This document shows, piece by piece, positions 1 through 7,642 of a stretch of 64,000 nt of DNA (the first letter of the stretch is position 1; every line of letters starts with the position of its first letter). A program made the position numbers and the translations under genes. Origin of the DNA: Candidatus Nanopelagicales bacterium (GTDB lineage Bacteria; Actinomycetota; Actinomycetes; S36-B12); assembly GCA_018402075.1 (NCBI GenBank), contig JAGYJP010000001.1, forward strand, positions 682,001 to 746,000, given 5' to 3'. Below the pieces are notes generated by a model that was given only the letters and a program-made list of their open reading frames with translations, did no database searches and was not told where the DNA came from.

Positions 1-136
1 CGCAGTCCTGAACGAATACGGATGGGAATGAGGCCCCACCGCCTGGAACCGTTTGATTGGCTTGGGCAGGGACGGCAACGAGAACTGACGCTGCAACGAC
101 ACCTACCGAAGACAGTACCGCTAAAATACGACGCAC
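1..136 (-). CDS. pstS: Phosphate ABC transporter substrate-binding protein, 5' part only
   Basis: The first 45 codons lie in the window and the gene runs off the left edge. Translation from the GTG at 136 gives a secretory signal peptide (MRRILAVLSSVGVVAASVLV, then an AxA-type site) followed by GGGASFPSVF, the conserved N-terminus of mature PstS. A strong ribosome site (AAGGAGA) sits 5 nt before the GTG. PstS captures phosphate outside the membrane and delivers it to PstC/PstA. Here it is downstream of pstB rather than first in the operon, and has its own PHO-box-like repeat upstream. Confidence 0.88.
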   Translation of the reverse strand, partial: MRRILAVLSSVGVVAASVLVAVPAQANQTVPGGGASFPSVFVQDC

Positions 137-234
137 TGTAATCTCCTTCATTTATTGTGAACTTTTCGATGCTGGTGCATCGGTTCCTGACGGTATGAGG
201 CTCATCTAAAGCGTGTGTGCCATTTGAACGACCA

Positions 235-267
235 GAGTTTGACAAGTAGGTGAACAGTTGGTTGACA
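235..267 (-). promoter_or_regulatory. PHO-box-like direct repeats upstream of pstS
   Basis: Reading the minus strand there are three consecutive 11-bp units, TGTCAACCAAC, TGTTCACCTAC and TTGTCAAACTC; the first two match at 8 of 11 positions. Actinobacterial PhoP boxes are 11-bp direct repeats of the GTTCACC type. The array ends about 100 nt before the pstS start. Register and number of units are uncertain, since a further GTTCA lies just downstream at about 226-230. Confidence 0.5.
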
Positions 268-289
268 AACTCAACATGGTTACCTGCTG

Positions 290-1132
290 TTAACCGAAAC
301 GACCATTGACATAGTCCAATGTGCGTTCGTCTTGGGGATTACTGAAGATTTCAGTGGTTGGCCCCTGTTCAATCACGTGACCCGGCTCGTTTTCAGCTGC
401 TAAAAAGAACGCCGTGGAATCTGATACCCGAACCGCCTGCTGCATGTTGTGGGTAACAATGATGATCGTCATGGACTTTGACAGTTCGGCGATAGTGTCC
501 TCGACCTTCAAAGTTGAAGCCGGGTCAAGTGCCGAGCATGGCTCGTCCATCAGAAGGACACGCGGCTGAACCGCCAGGGCACGCGCAATGACCAATCGCT
601 GAGCCTGGCCACCAGAAAGTTCACCTGCAGCATGATCAAGTCGATCCTTGACCTCTTTCCAGAGCCCTGCCGCCGTAAGGGTTTCCTCCACAATGTCATC
701 GTGATTGGGACGCTTCATGCCCGAGAGTTTCAATCCCGAAAGCACATTCCCTCTAATTGTCATGCTGGGGAATGGATTTGGCTTTTGAAACACCATGCCA
801 ATTTTGAGGCGAATACTTACCGGATCAATTTCCGGGGCGTAAATGTCCTCGCCTTCATATAACACTTCACCGGCAAGTGCCGCGCTGGGAATCAACTCAT
901 GTAGTCGGTTCAAGGTCCGAATATAGGTGGACTTACCGCACCCAGACGGACCAATGAGAGCCGTGACTGAATTTGAAGGGAACTTGATCGAAACTCCCTC
1001 AAGTACCTTGCGGGAACCAAACCACACACTGAGCTCGCGAGATTCCATCTCGATTTTGGCATCAGGAGAGCGTTGACCAAGCTCAGCATCCAAGGTGGCC
1101 GTTGCAGTCTCTTCGAATTCAGCTGTTGACAT
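290..1132 (-). CDS. pstB: Phosphate ABC transporter ATP-binding protein
   Basis: 280 aa ATPase that drives phosphate import through PstC/PstA. Walker [10 protein letters not shown] is at residues 61-69, followed by the Q-loop in VFQKPNPFP, the ABC signature LSGGQAQR, Walker B VLLMDEP and the switch histidine in IVTHN. The VFQKPNPFP string is typical of PstB. The first ~30 residues are an acidic extension absent from most PstB proteins. Start ATG at 1132 has AGGAGAG a few bases upstream, and the gene begins 29 nt after the pstA stop, so it belongs to the pstCAB operon. Confidence 0.96.
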   Translation of the reverse strand: MSTAEFEETATATLDAELGQRSPDAKIEMESRELSVWFGSRKVLEGVSIKFPSNSVTALIGPSGCGKSTYIRTLNRLHELIPSAALAGEVLYEGEDIYAPEIDPVSIRLKIGMVFQKPNPFPSMTIRGNVLSGLKLSGMKRPNHDDIVEETLTAAGLWKEVKDRLDHAAGELSGGQAQRLVIARALAVQPRVLLMDEPCSALDPASTLKVEDTIAELSKSMTIIIVTHNMQQAVRVSDSTAFFLAAENEPGHVIEQGPTTEIFSNPQDERTLDYVNGRFG

Positions 1133-1161
1133 GTTGTTCTCTCCTCTAATTAACCATTGAA

Positions 1162-2259
1162 TCAGGACTTAGCAAACTTTCGCGTACCAAAGAAACGGGC
1201 AGCGGTAAAGACAATCGCCACCAAAGCCATCAGGACGAAGGCAGCACCCCACGCACGCGACACCGCAGATGGGAAGGGCAGTGACACATTGAAGAAGATG
1301 AACGTGGGTAGGGAAGCAATCGGGTCACCGAATGGATTCCAGATAGTTTTGTCGTTAGTCAGAGCCGTGAGCAGAAGTGGGGCAGTCTCACCCATGACTC
1401 GGGCAATACCCAAGATCGTGGCCGTAATAATGCCGGTGCGCGCCGCTGGCAAAACAACTCGCATCACGGTTTTCGCTCGGGTGGAACCGAGGGCAAGAGC
1501 GCCCGTGCGCAGATCATCTGGAATGAGTTTCAGAACTTCCTCAGATGTTCGTGCCACCGTGGGCAACATCAAAATAAAGTAGGCCAACGCTCCTGCAAAA
1601 GCACTTTGTGTGATGGCCCCGCTGAGAATGAAAACCGTGAGAATGAAAAGACCCGCAACAACCGATGGAACACCACTCTCGGCCTGAACGAAAAAGCGGA
1701 CCGCATTCGCGCCTTTACCTTTTACCTCAGTGATGTACACAGCGGTCGCAATACCAATTGGCACCGAAATAACCATGGCGATGCCCACAATAAGCACGGT
1801 GCCAAGCAATGCATGCGCAATGCCGCCGTAACCCAATGGTGTGGGTGGACTGATGTACTCATTATTTTGGATGAGGAATGAAAGGCTGAGTGCTTCAAAA
1901 CCTTTGACAACAATGGTGAACAAAATGGAACCCACAATAATGATGCTTAACATGGTGGCGCCAATTGCCAACACAATGATCACGGCATCTGGGGCCGCGT
2001 TCTTCCCACCTACCAGGAGCGCCGCAATGACGGCTGAAATAATCTGCATGGGAAGATAAATGACCACGACGACGATTGCGCCCGGAATTTCCGTGAATGC
2101 ATAAACCACCGCAATAATTAGTAACGGAATCAACGCCGCTAGCGCCGTGACAAGCTTGAACTTCGCAGTGCGGTTAGCCCATGGTCGCAACGGGGATTGC
2201 TTCTTTATTTCCTCTAGTCGAACGCCAGAGTGTTCATACGTGATCGTGTGTTGGCTCAT
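1162..2259 (-). CDS. pstA: Phosphate ABC transporter permease
   Basis: 365 aa integral membrane subunit of the Pst importer. The C-terminal ~230 residues form the ABC-permease domain, with the conserved cytoplasmic EAA-type loop around [18 protein letters not shown] and the PstA feature MGETAPLLL. The N-terminal ~130 residues contain three or four extra predicted membrane segments, making it longer than the usual ~300 aa. Its ATG overlaps the pstC stop by 4 bp (ATGA), indicating translational coupling; pstB follows after 29 nt. Confidence 0.95.
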   Translation of the reverse strand: MSQHTITYEHSGVRLEEIKKQSPLRPWANRTAKFKLVTALAALIPLLIIAVVYAFTEIPGAIVVVVIYLPMQIISAVIAALLVGGKNAAPDAVIIVLAIGATMLSIIIVGSILFTIVVKGFEALSLSFLIQNNEYISPPTPLGYGGIAHALLGTVLIVGIAMVISVPIGIATAVYITEVKGKGANAVRFFVQAESGVPSVVAGLFILTVFILSGAITQSAFAGALAYFILMLPTVARTSEEVLKLIPDDLRTGALALGSTRAKTVMRVVLPAARTGIITATILGIARVMGETAPLLLTALTNDKTIWNPFGDPIASLPTFIFFNVSLPFPSAVSRAWGAAFVLMALVAIVFTAARFFGTRKFAKS

Positions 2260-3239
2260 GACTTCAGCTTCCCGGTGCGGTTCACAATGGCGTTGGCGAT
2301 TATGTTGACGATCAAAGTTCCAATAAAGAGAACGAAACCGGATGCAAGCAAGACTTGTAGCTCCTGAGGACCTGCTTCACCGAACTTGGCCACGATCATG
2401 GTGGCAACCGAGCCACCTCCCGAATCGAGAATTCTGAATAGATTGACATCAAAAACAAGTTTCAGGACGAAGTACACGGCCACTGTCTCGCCCAGGGCGC
2501 GCCCCATGCCCAACATGACGCCGCCGACAAGTCCGCCACGGCCGAATGGCAGCGCCACGTACCGGAGCATGGTCCACAGGGAGCAACCCAGTGATTCAGC
2601 CGCGTTCACTAATTCCGGTGGAGTCCGATCAAGAACTTCGCGGGTCACCGCCGTAACAATTGGAATCATCATGATTGCTAGGACCCAGCCGGCAATGAAC
2701 GGTGAACCGATGAAATTGTCGGAGGTGACAGAGAAGAATGGGATCCAACCAAGGTACTGATTGAGTAGTGCGGCCCACTCAACTCCAACGGGCTGGAATA
2801 TATAGAGCGCCCACAGACCAATGATGATTGAGGGAATGGCCGCCATCAGGTCAATGAAGTTCGTCATCCACTTTGCGACGCGGGCGGGGGCCAGGAATAC
2901 CACGAACACGGCTAGAAGCAGAGCGATCGGAACCGATATCACAACGGCAATGAGTGCCAACATAATGGAGCCATAGATCATTCCGAAAATTCCGAACTTG
3001 ACCTCATCGTTCTCATCCATCGCGAAAGTGAATGTCCACTCGGTGGTCGTGAAGAACGCCAGACCCTGAGACTGAATCACCGGAATCATCTGGGTTCCGA
3101 GGAAAATCGCAATCCCGAGAAGCACTGCAAGGGAGGTAAACGCCGCTACCGTCACCGAACGGGTGAAGATTCGGTCGCCTCTATGGAAGGCGGTGGGCTT
3201 GGGTAATCGGCGAGGTTTTTGGTCAAGCCCGGTAGACAT
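2256..3239 (-). CDS. pstC: Phosphate ABC transporter permease
   Basis: 327 aa partner permease of PstA. It carries the PstC-type large extracytoplasmic loop between the first two membrane helices (residues ~60-95), the sequence MAAIPSIIIGLWALY, and the EAA loop NAAESLGCSLWTMLRYVALP followed by GRALGETVAVYFV. It is first in the pst operon and lies 50 nt downstream of three 11-bp PHO-box repeats, so phosphate-starvation control through a PhoP/PhoB-type regulator is likely. The start is the ATG at 3239 and no earlier in-frame start is convincing. Confidence 0.95.
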   Translation of the reverse strand: MSTGLDQKPRRLPKPTAFHRGDRIFTRSVTVAAFTSLAVLLGIAIFLGTQMIPVIQSQGLAFFTTTEWTFTFAMDENDEVKFGIFGMIYGSIMLALIAVVISVPIALLLAVFVVFLAPARVAKWMTNFIDLMAAIPSIIIGLWALYIFQPVGVEWAALLNQYLGWIPFFSVTSDNFIGSPFIAGWVLAIMMIPIVTAVTREVLDRTPPELVNAAESLGCSLWTMLRYVALPFGRGGLVGGVMLGMGRALGETVAVYFVLKLVFDVNLFRILDSGGGSVATMIVAKFGEAGPQELQVLLASGFVLFIGTLIVNIIANAIVNRTGKLKS

Positions 3240-3289
3240 GCGTGAAGTTAAGTAGGTAAACGTTGCCAGATGTCTGGAATTAGACGACC

Positions 3290-3322
3290 AACTGCCGAAC
3301 CTTGTATGAACGGGACATGAAC
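3290..3322 (-). promoter_or_regulatory. PHO box (three 11-bp direct repeats) upstream of pstC
   Basis: On the minus strand, GTTCATGTCCC, GTTCATACAAG and GTTCGGCAGTT follow each other with no gap. They share GTTC at the same phase of an exact 11-bp period, which is the architecture described for PhoP-binding PHO boxes in Streptomyces and relatives. The array ends 50 bp before the pstC ATG. The position, period and target gene agree. Confidence 0.72.
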
Positions 3323-3343
3323 GACCGCGAGCGGCCAGACCTG

Positions 3344-3407
3344 CCCCCTAGGAATTCCGGGTTCTAAGGAACACGGATTTCTAGAGATTACGGGTTTCTA
3401 GGAGTTA
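3344..3407. repeat. Degenerate 16-17 bp tandem repeat with CTAG cores overlapping the modB 3' end
   Basis: Three adjacent units on the plus strand, CGGGTTCTAAGGAACA (3358-3373), CGGATTTCTAGAGATTA (3374-3390) and CGGGTTTCTAGGAGTTA (3391-3407), preceded by a related CCCCCTAGGAATTC. Each unit is a near-palindrome around CTAG/CTAAG. The last unit covers the modB stop codon. The role is unknown; it may be a terminator-like or protein-binding array between the mod and pst operons. Confidence 0.6.
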
Positions 3408-4213
3408 CGAGGCTGGCGCCCCGGCATGTAATACCTGTGTAGTGACACGAGGATTGCTACGGCGACGACCAGAAGCATGATGCTCAACGCCAAGGCACTT
3501 TCGCGATCTGATTCTAAAGCCGTGTACACCGCCAACGGCATAGTTTGTGTGGATCCTTCTAGGTTGCCGGCGAAGGTGATAGTCGCACCAAATTCCCCTA
3601 CTGCTCGAGCCCAGGCAAGAACCGTGCCCGCGACAAGTGCCGGTGCGATTGCGGGCAAGGTGATACTGCGAAATATGCGTGTCGTGGTTGCGCCATCGAC
3701 AGCAGCAGCATCTTCAATATCCCGGTCAACCGAACGAATAGCGCCTTCCACCGTTATCACGAGAAAAGGCAGTGCGACAAATGTGGCGGCAAGTATCACC
3801 CCCGCAATACTGAAGGGAAACTGAAATCCAGTGAGGTCATATATCCATCCACCAACAAATCCTCGACGCCCGAATGCGGATAGCAGGGCAACACCGCTAA
3901 CAACGGGAGGAAGCAGAAGCGGGACGATCACAAGTGCTCGCCACAGACGCGTGAACGGCAGGACATTGCGCGCCAGAAGCCACGCCAAAGGAACTCCTAT
4001 CACAAATGCCAGCCCTGCTGCGGAAACAGATGCAATGAAAGACAGCCGTAATGCTTCTAAAGCAGTTGGTGAACTTGCAATGGAAAAAAAGTTTCCCCAG
4101 GGCGCATCGAAAACGATTGCGAGTAACGGAATTAGTAGAAAAGCAAGTGCAATGCTTCCAGGAATAATCAAACTCGGTGGGCGCTGACCTGCGAGCCTAT
4201 TGCGCGTCATCAC
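3398..4213 (-). CDS. modB: Molybdate ABC transporter permease
   Basis: 271 aa membrane subunit of a molybdate (possibly tungstate) importer. It has about six predicted membrane helices, the EAA loop DAAAVDGATTTRIFRSITLP, and the ModB hallmark GEFGATITFAGN followed by TMPLAVY. It overlaps the upstream modA by 4 bp (ATGA). The stop codon falls inside a short tandem repeat array. No modC ATPase follows: the next gene is pstC, reading the same way but with its own control region. The ATPase must be encoded elsewhere or supplied by another transporter. Confidence 0.93.
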   Translation of the reverse strand: MMTRNRLAGQRPPSLIIPGSIALAFLLIPLLAIVFDAPWGNFFSIASSPTALEALRLSFIASVSAAGLAFVIGVPLAWLLARNVLPFTRLWRALVIVPLLLPPVVSGVALLSAFGRRGFVGGWIYDLTGFQFPFSIAGVILAATFVALPFLVITVEGAIRSVDRDIEDAAAVDGATTTRIFRSITLPAIAPALVAGTVLAWARAVGEFGATITFAGNLEGSTQTMPLAVYTALESDRESALALSIMLLVVAVAILVSLHRYYMPGRQPRNS

Positions 4214-4998
4214 GGTTTACCGAATCCCCATGTCCTCAAAATCGACTGGGCAGATGCCGAATACCGCACGTAGTCAACAAAAGCCTGTGCTGCCTTTTGC
4301 TTGGTTGAGTAAGTAACCGTGGCAATGGGATACCTGGTTGTTATATTTTTCCGCCCAGGGATCGGGATCGCTGTGACGGATCTTCCCGCTGACCTCGCAT
4401 CTGTTGTATAGATGATTCCTGCATCCACTTGATCGGCAATTACTTTGCCGAGCACGGCACGAACATCTAGTTCTTTAGTTACCGGCCTCACCGAAACACT
4501 GTTAATCGAAAATAACCTCCGGGTAGCCAAGCCACAAGGAACCTCAATCGCACACACGGCTGTTAATACATTCGCGGACTCAAGGTCAGTTAAAGTCTTT
4601 ATTCGTGCAGGGTTACCTGCCGGTGTCGCTATCACCATGGTGTTTTTGGCGAAGAGCAAAGGTTTGGGTGAGGCCCAACCGCCACGGATGGCCGTCCACA
4701 TGGTGAGCTCAGATGCAGTTGCTACTACATCAACCGGGGCTCCCGCGCGCAGTTGCTCGATAAGTGAATTGGAACCACCGAAATTGAATCTGACGGATAA
4801 CTTGGGATAGCGATTATTGAAGGCTTGCGCAATAACCGGGAACACTTCGGTGAGAGATGCAGCAGCGGAGACCGTAATCGTTGTTCGGGGAAGTGCTGCC
4901 ACAGCAGGATCCGGTTGATCGCCCGTTGCATGAGTTGCGCTCACGCCCAACATAGGAAGAAGGAATATCGAGAGAAACGAAGTGACAAATAGCTTCAT
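4210..4998 (-). CDS. modA: Molybdate ABC transporter substrate-binding protein
   Basis: 262 aa periplasmic-type binding protein with a cleavable signal peptide (residues ~1-25). It shows the ModA landmarks VSAAASLTEVF, RFNFGGSNSLIEQLRAGAPVD, NTMVIATPAGNP and DAGIIYTTDA. It binds molybdate outside the membrane and passes it to ModB. It overlaps modB and the upstream regulator by 4 bp at each end, so the three genes form one tightly coupled operon. Confidence 0.93.
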   Translation of the reverse strand: MKLFVTSFLSIFLLPMLGVSATHATGDQPDPAVAALPRTTITVSAAASLTEVFPVIAQAFNNRYPKLSVRFNFGGSNSLIEQLRAGAPVDVVATASELTMWTAIRGGWASPKPLLFAKNTMVIATPAGNPARIKTLTDLESANVLTAVCAIEVPCGLATRRLFSINSVSVRPVTKELDVRAVLGKVIADQVDAGIIYTTDARSAGRSVTAIPIPGRKNITTRYPIATVTYSTKQKAAQAFVDYVRYSASAQSILRTWGFGKP

Positions 4999-5387
4999 GT
5001 GTTGGGGGAACCCATTTCAATGACCACATTTGTTGACTTCACCAACGCGGATGCGCGCACTCCTGGCTCGAGCCCCAGATCTTCGGCGGCCTCGCGGCTC
5101 ATCAGGGATATCACTCGGTGTGGACCGCATTGCAATTCAACCAACGCCATGACGCCATCCTTTTCCACCCGCGTCACGATTCCGTCAAAGCGATTGCGCG
5201 CTGAAACTCGAAGATGCGGTAATTCCGGGGCGCTCTCCCGCATGAGCTTCGCAACATCGGCACCCCGGACGGACATGGGGCCCGATCCAGGCACCTCCGG
5301 TAACCGGCCATCGTCAATCCAGCGGCGCACGGTGTCATCGCTGACCCCCAGGAGTTCGGCAGCCTCAGATATCCGCATAGTCGACAT
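4995..5387 (-). CDS. HTH (MerR/excisionase type) - TOBE molybdate-responsive regulator
   Basis: 130 aa two-domain protein. Residues 1-50 form a MerR/excisionase-type helix-turn-helix (ISEAAELLGVSDDTVRRWID). Residues ~60-128 form a TOBE/Mop domain (SARNRFDGIVTRVEKDGV and RVISLMSREAAEDLGL), which binds molybdate in ModE and Mop proteins. As first gene of the mod operon it is likely a molybdate-sensing autoregulator. The ATG at 5387 appears leaderless, because a TATAGT -10 box ends 8 nt upstream. The direction of regulation cannot be read from sequence. Confidence 0.85.
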   Translation of the reverse strand: MSTMRISEAAELLGVSDDTVRRWIDDGRLPEVPGSGPMSVRGADVAKLMRESAPELPHLRVSARNRFDGIVTRVEKDGVMALVELQCGPHRVISLMSREAAEDLGLEPGVRASALVKSTNVVIEMGSPNT

Positions 5388-5395
5388 ACTTAGAC

Positions 5396-5424
5396 ACTAT
5401 ATTCCGCTAATGCGGTGATTTCTA
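5396..5424 (-). promoter_or_regulatory. Probable leaderless promoter and operator of the mod operon
   Basis: On the minus strand, TATAGT (5401-5396) lies 8 nt before the regulator ATG, with TAGAAA 17 bp further upstream as a weak -35. Inside the spacer is the perfect inverted repeat CCGC-ATTA-GCGG (5404-5415), well placed for a repressor. Assignment to the HTH-TOBE protein is inference. Confidence 0.45.
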
Positions 5425-5531
5425 CCCATTTGAGTCGATCATGCGGCTAAAGAACCCGAATCTAGGGAGAGAAATGAGAGGAACGGATCGCGTGGCGGTG
5501 GGGAATTACCAGGTCAAACCCCTATATAAAT

Positions 5532-5800
5532 AGACGAAAGCCCCTCGAAGTATGAGTTCGAGGGGCCTTCGCTTCGGGTCGCCCGCTTATCAACCGATTT
5601 CTCGGGGCCTCGGCACAAATGTTGTTCGCCGCGCTCACACCTAAGTTTCCTCAAGTGCTGACAAAGCTTTCACGCTTCCCTCGAGCTTTTCCTCGCAATT
5701 TGCTCCGTCAACATTTCGGAGCCTCCAGTCTGAACCTTGCGATTCACACTTTCCGCTAACTGCGTTTCCTTGCCCGACTCGCACCTCGCGGTGCAATGAG
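5532..5800 (-). ncRNA. Candidate structured non-coding RNA, family not recognised
   Basis: A ~270-nt gene-free stretch whose minus strand forms a chain of local hairpins, four of them closed by GNRA tetraloops: GCACC-GCGA-GGTGC (5794-5781), TGAATC-GCAA-GGTTCA (5746-5731), CACTTGAG-GAAA-CTTAGGTG (5657-5638, eight pairs including two G-U) and CCGA-GAAA-TCGG (5605-5594). A fifth stem GCTCCG/CGGAGC has a 9-nt loop (5722-5702). It ends in a 10-bp terminator hairpin. Between the stems are repeated purine runs of the GGAAA type. A possible promoter, TTGCAG-18 nt-TAGAAA, precedes it. I could not find the conserved cores of RNase P RNA, tmRNA, SRP RNA, T-box or cobalamin riboswitches. The strand is chosen because GNRA loops and the terminator U-tract both appear on minus. 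Confidence 0.5.
5540..5566 (-). terminator. Rho-independent terminator ending the candidate RNA
   Basis: Perfect 10-bp stem (GCCCCTCGAA with TTCGAGGGGC) and a 7-nt loop. On the minus strand it is followed by TTTCGTCTATTTATA. No protein gene on either strand ends here, which itself argues that a non-coding transcript does. Confidence 0.7.
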
Positions 5801-5944
5801 ATATTTCTACTCCCCTCTGTCCAGTACCTGCAAGTGGTTTTGGAAAATAATTAAGAAAGTTCTGACCCTTTTAACACATGCATTCATTTTCGTCACACTC
5901 GTAACAATTAATCCCAGGAAAAAACCTAATGTGAACACGGTGAG

Positions 5945-7210
5945 ATGATGATTCATGTGAACAGCCTTCGACGTTTAACGCCCGTGTATTTATTGGAGGG
6001 GTCTAACTTCACCTCGGGACTGGGTAACTCCATCATCATGATTACCATTCCCTGGCTTGTCCTAGAGCGCACTGACTCGCCCGCATTTGCTGGATTAGTT
6101 CTGGCACTTTCGGCAATTCCTGCGCTACTCGCATCTCCCCTGAGTGGCTGGATGGTTGATCACATTGGTCGCAGGGCTGTCAGTATTGGCGCAGATTTAC
6201 TTTCGGCAATTTCCGTCATCGCGTTTCCTCTATTTGCAATTCTCTTTGGGCTCAACAACGTGATGATTCTCATTCTGGCTGTGGTGGGAGCAATCTTTGA
6301 CCCAGCCGGTTACACGGCGCGACGAACTCTTTTGACAGATACTGCACAGGCCGCACACATGGATCAGAATCGGCTTAATGGAATTCATGAAGGTGTATTT
6401 GGCATTAGTTGGATCGCGGGGCCTGTGGTGGGTGCGTGGCTCATTGCGGGGGTCGGTGCCATCAATGCCTTCTGGGTAGCAGGGGGACTCTTTCTATTCG
6501 CAGCTGGCAGCCTGGTCTTATTGCGAGTAGGGGATGCTGGGCAGGAAGCCCGTGAGTTGAAAGAGGCAGAGGGTGAACAAGAACACCATGCATTAGTCCG
6601 GGGCTTTGTCATTCTGTGGCAGGACAAATTACTTCGCACCATCACTGTTGCGGTGCTCATCATTGCAATCGTTTATCTGCCCACCGAGTCAATCGTGCTG
6701 CCCACGTACTTCCTCGACCTCAATGAGCCCCGAAGTCTGGGAATTGTGATTGGGGCAATGGCCGCGGGCTCGGCCATTGGCGCTTTCGCCTACGGGTGGA
6801 TTAGTGCCCGAATGTCACAGCGATCACTTATCCGAACGATCTTGATTGGCACAGCAGCGAGCATTCTTCCCATGGCAATTCTTCCGCCGCTGCCCATCCT
6901 GACTGCATCTGCATTCTTCCTTGGATTGTTCTGGGGTCCTTTCAATCCGCTCATGAGCACACTTGTTCAGCAGCGCGTGTCACCCGATGAACAAGGACGG
7001 GTTTTTGGGGCCCAGCTCTCAGCGTTTTACGCAGCCCCACCCTTGGGCATGGTTCTTGTTGGACTGTCGGTGGAGAAATGGGGTGTACAAGGAACATATA
7101 TGGCACTCGCTGCGGCACTGTCCATTACGGCAGTTATTGCGGTATTTGCGCGCGCCATTCGTCAATCGAGTGATGCTGAAACCTTGCAGGAATCAACGCT
7201 TCACAAGTAG
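5945..7210 (+). CDS. Major facilitator superfamily transporter (drug/siderophore exporter type)
   Basis: About 421 aa with 12 predicted membrane helices, two six-helix halves and a central charged cytoplasmic loop (residues ~200-220, AGQEARELKEAEGEQEHH). The MFS loop 2-3 signature is seen as GWMVDHIGRRAVS. The overall pattern resembles MFS_3/EntS-type exporters with broad or siderophore substrates; the substrate is not identifiable. The start is uncertain: ATG 5945, ATG 5948 or GTG 5957 all lack a strong ribosome site. Its 3' end overlaps the convergent small membrane gene by 18 bp. Confidence 0.82.
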   Translation: MMIHVNSLRRLTPVYLLEGSNFTSGLGNSIIMITIPWLVLERTDSPAFAGLVLALSAIPALLASPLSGWMVDHIGRRAVSIGADLLSAISVIAFPLFAILFGLNNVMILILAVVGAIFDPAGYTARRTLLTDTAQAAHMDQNRLNGIHEGVFGISWIAGPVVGAWLIAGVGAINAFWVAGGLFLFAAGSLVLLRVGDAGQEARELKEAEGEQEHHALVRGFVILWQDKLLRTITVAVLIIAIVYLPTESIVLPTYFLDLNEPRSLGIVIGAMAAGSAIGAFAYGWISARMSQRSLIRTILIGTAASILPMAILPPLPILTASAFFLGLFWGPFNPLMSTLVQQRVSPDEQGRVFGAQLSAFYAAPPLGMVLVGLSVEKWGVQGTYMALAAALSITAVIAVFARAIRQSSDAETLQESTLHK

Positions 7211-7603
7211 CACAATATAAGTGCCAAGGAATCCGAGTCCTACCGCCAAATATCCGAATCTCGCAAGGGTCCAATCGGCCGGCATGAACACAGTGAGCAG
7301 GGTCATGGCTCCACCCGCCACGACCATGACCGCTGCGGCACGCCGAACTGATATTTCTGGCGCCGACCTCACCAGCCACATTTGACCACTCAACGCTAAT
7401 AGGGCGGCGCCCATCATGCGAAGTGCCCAGTCAGTCGTTTCCGAGGTTGTGAGCCCAAGAATCCCGCCAAAGAAAGTGGGTAAGGCAATAAGTAGAACCG
7501 CACTAATGAGAAAAACAATGGAACCGGCACCAAGGACTCGACGCAGAAAATACGCCTGATCATGCTTGATGAATACCTGTGCAGATTCTTCATCGATATT
7601 CAT
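7193..7603 (-). CDS. Small four-helix membrane protein of unknown function
   Basis: 136 aa with four predicted membrane segments (residues ~22-45, 57-78, 85-105 and 113-135) and short loops; no catalytic motif is visible. I use the ATG at 7603 because GGAAGAG stands 6 nt upstream; an ATG ten codons earlier lacks such a site. It follows the antiporter gene by 39 nt on the same strand and is probably co-transcribed with it, so a role linked to ion homeostasis is possible but unproven. Confidence 0.7.
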   Translation of the reverse strand: MNIDEESAQVFIKHDQAYFLRRVLGAGSIVFLISAVLLIALPTFFGGILGLTTSETTDWALRMMGAALLALSGQMWLVRSAPEISVRRAAAVMVVAGGAMTLLTVFMPADWTLARFGYLAVGLGFLGTYIVLLVKR

Positions 7604-7642
7604 TTTGCACTCTTCCCACTTTCCATTATGCAATCAACTGAA

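Noticed and set aside
5532..5800. Assignment of the structured region to RNase P RNA, tmRNA, SRP RNA or a T-box
   Set aside because: The conserved sequence cores of these RNAs (for example the GAGGAAAGTCC block, the tmRNA 3' end, TGGNACCGCG) are absent.
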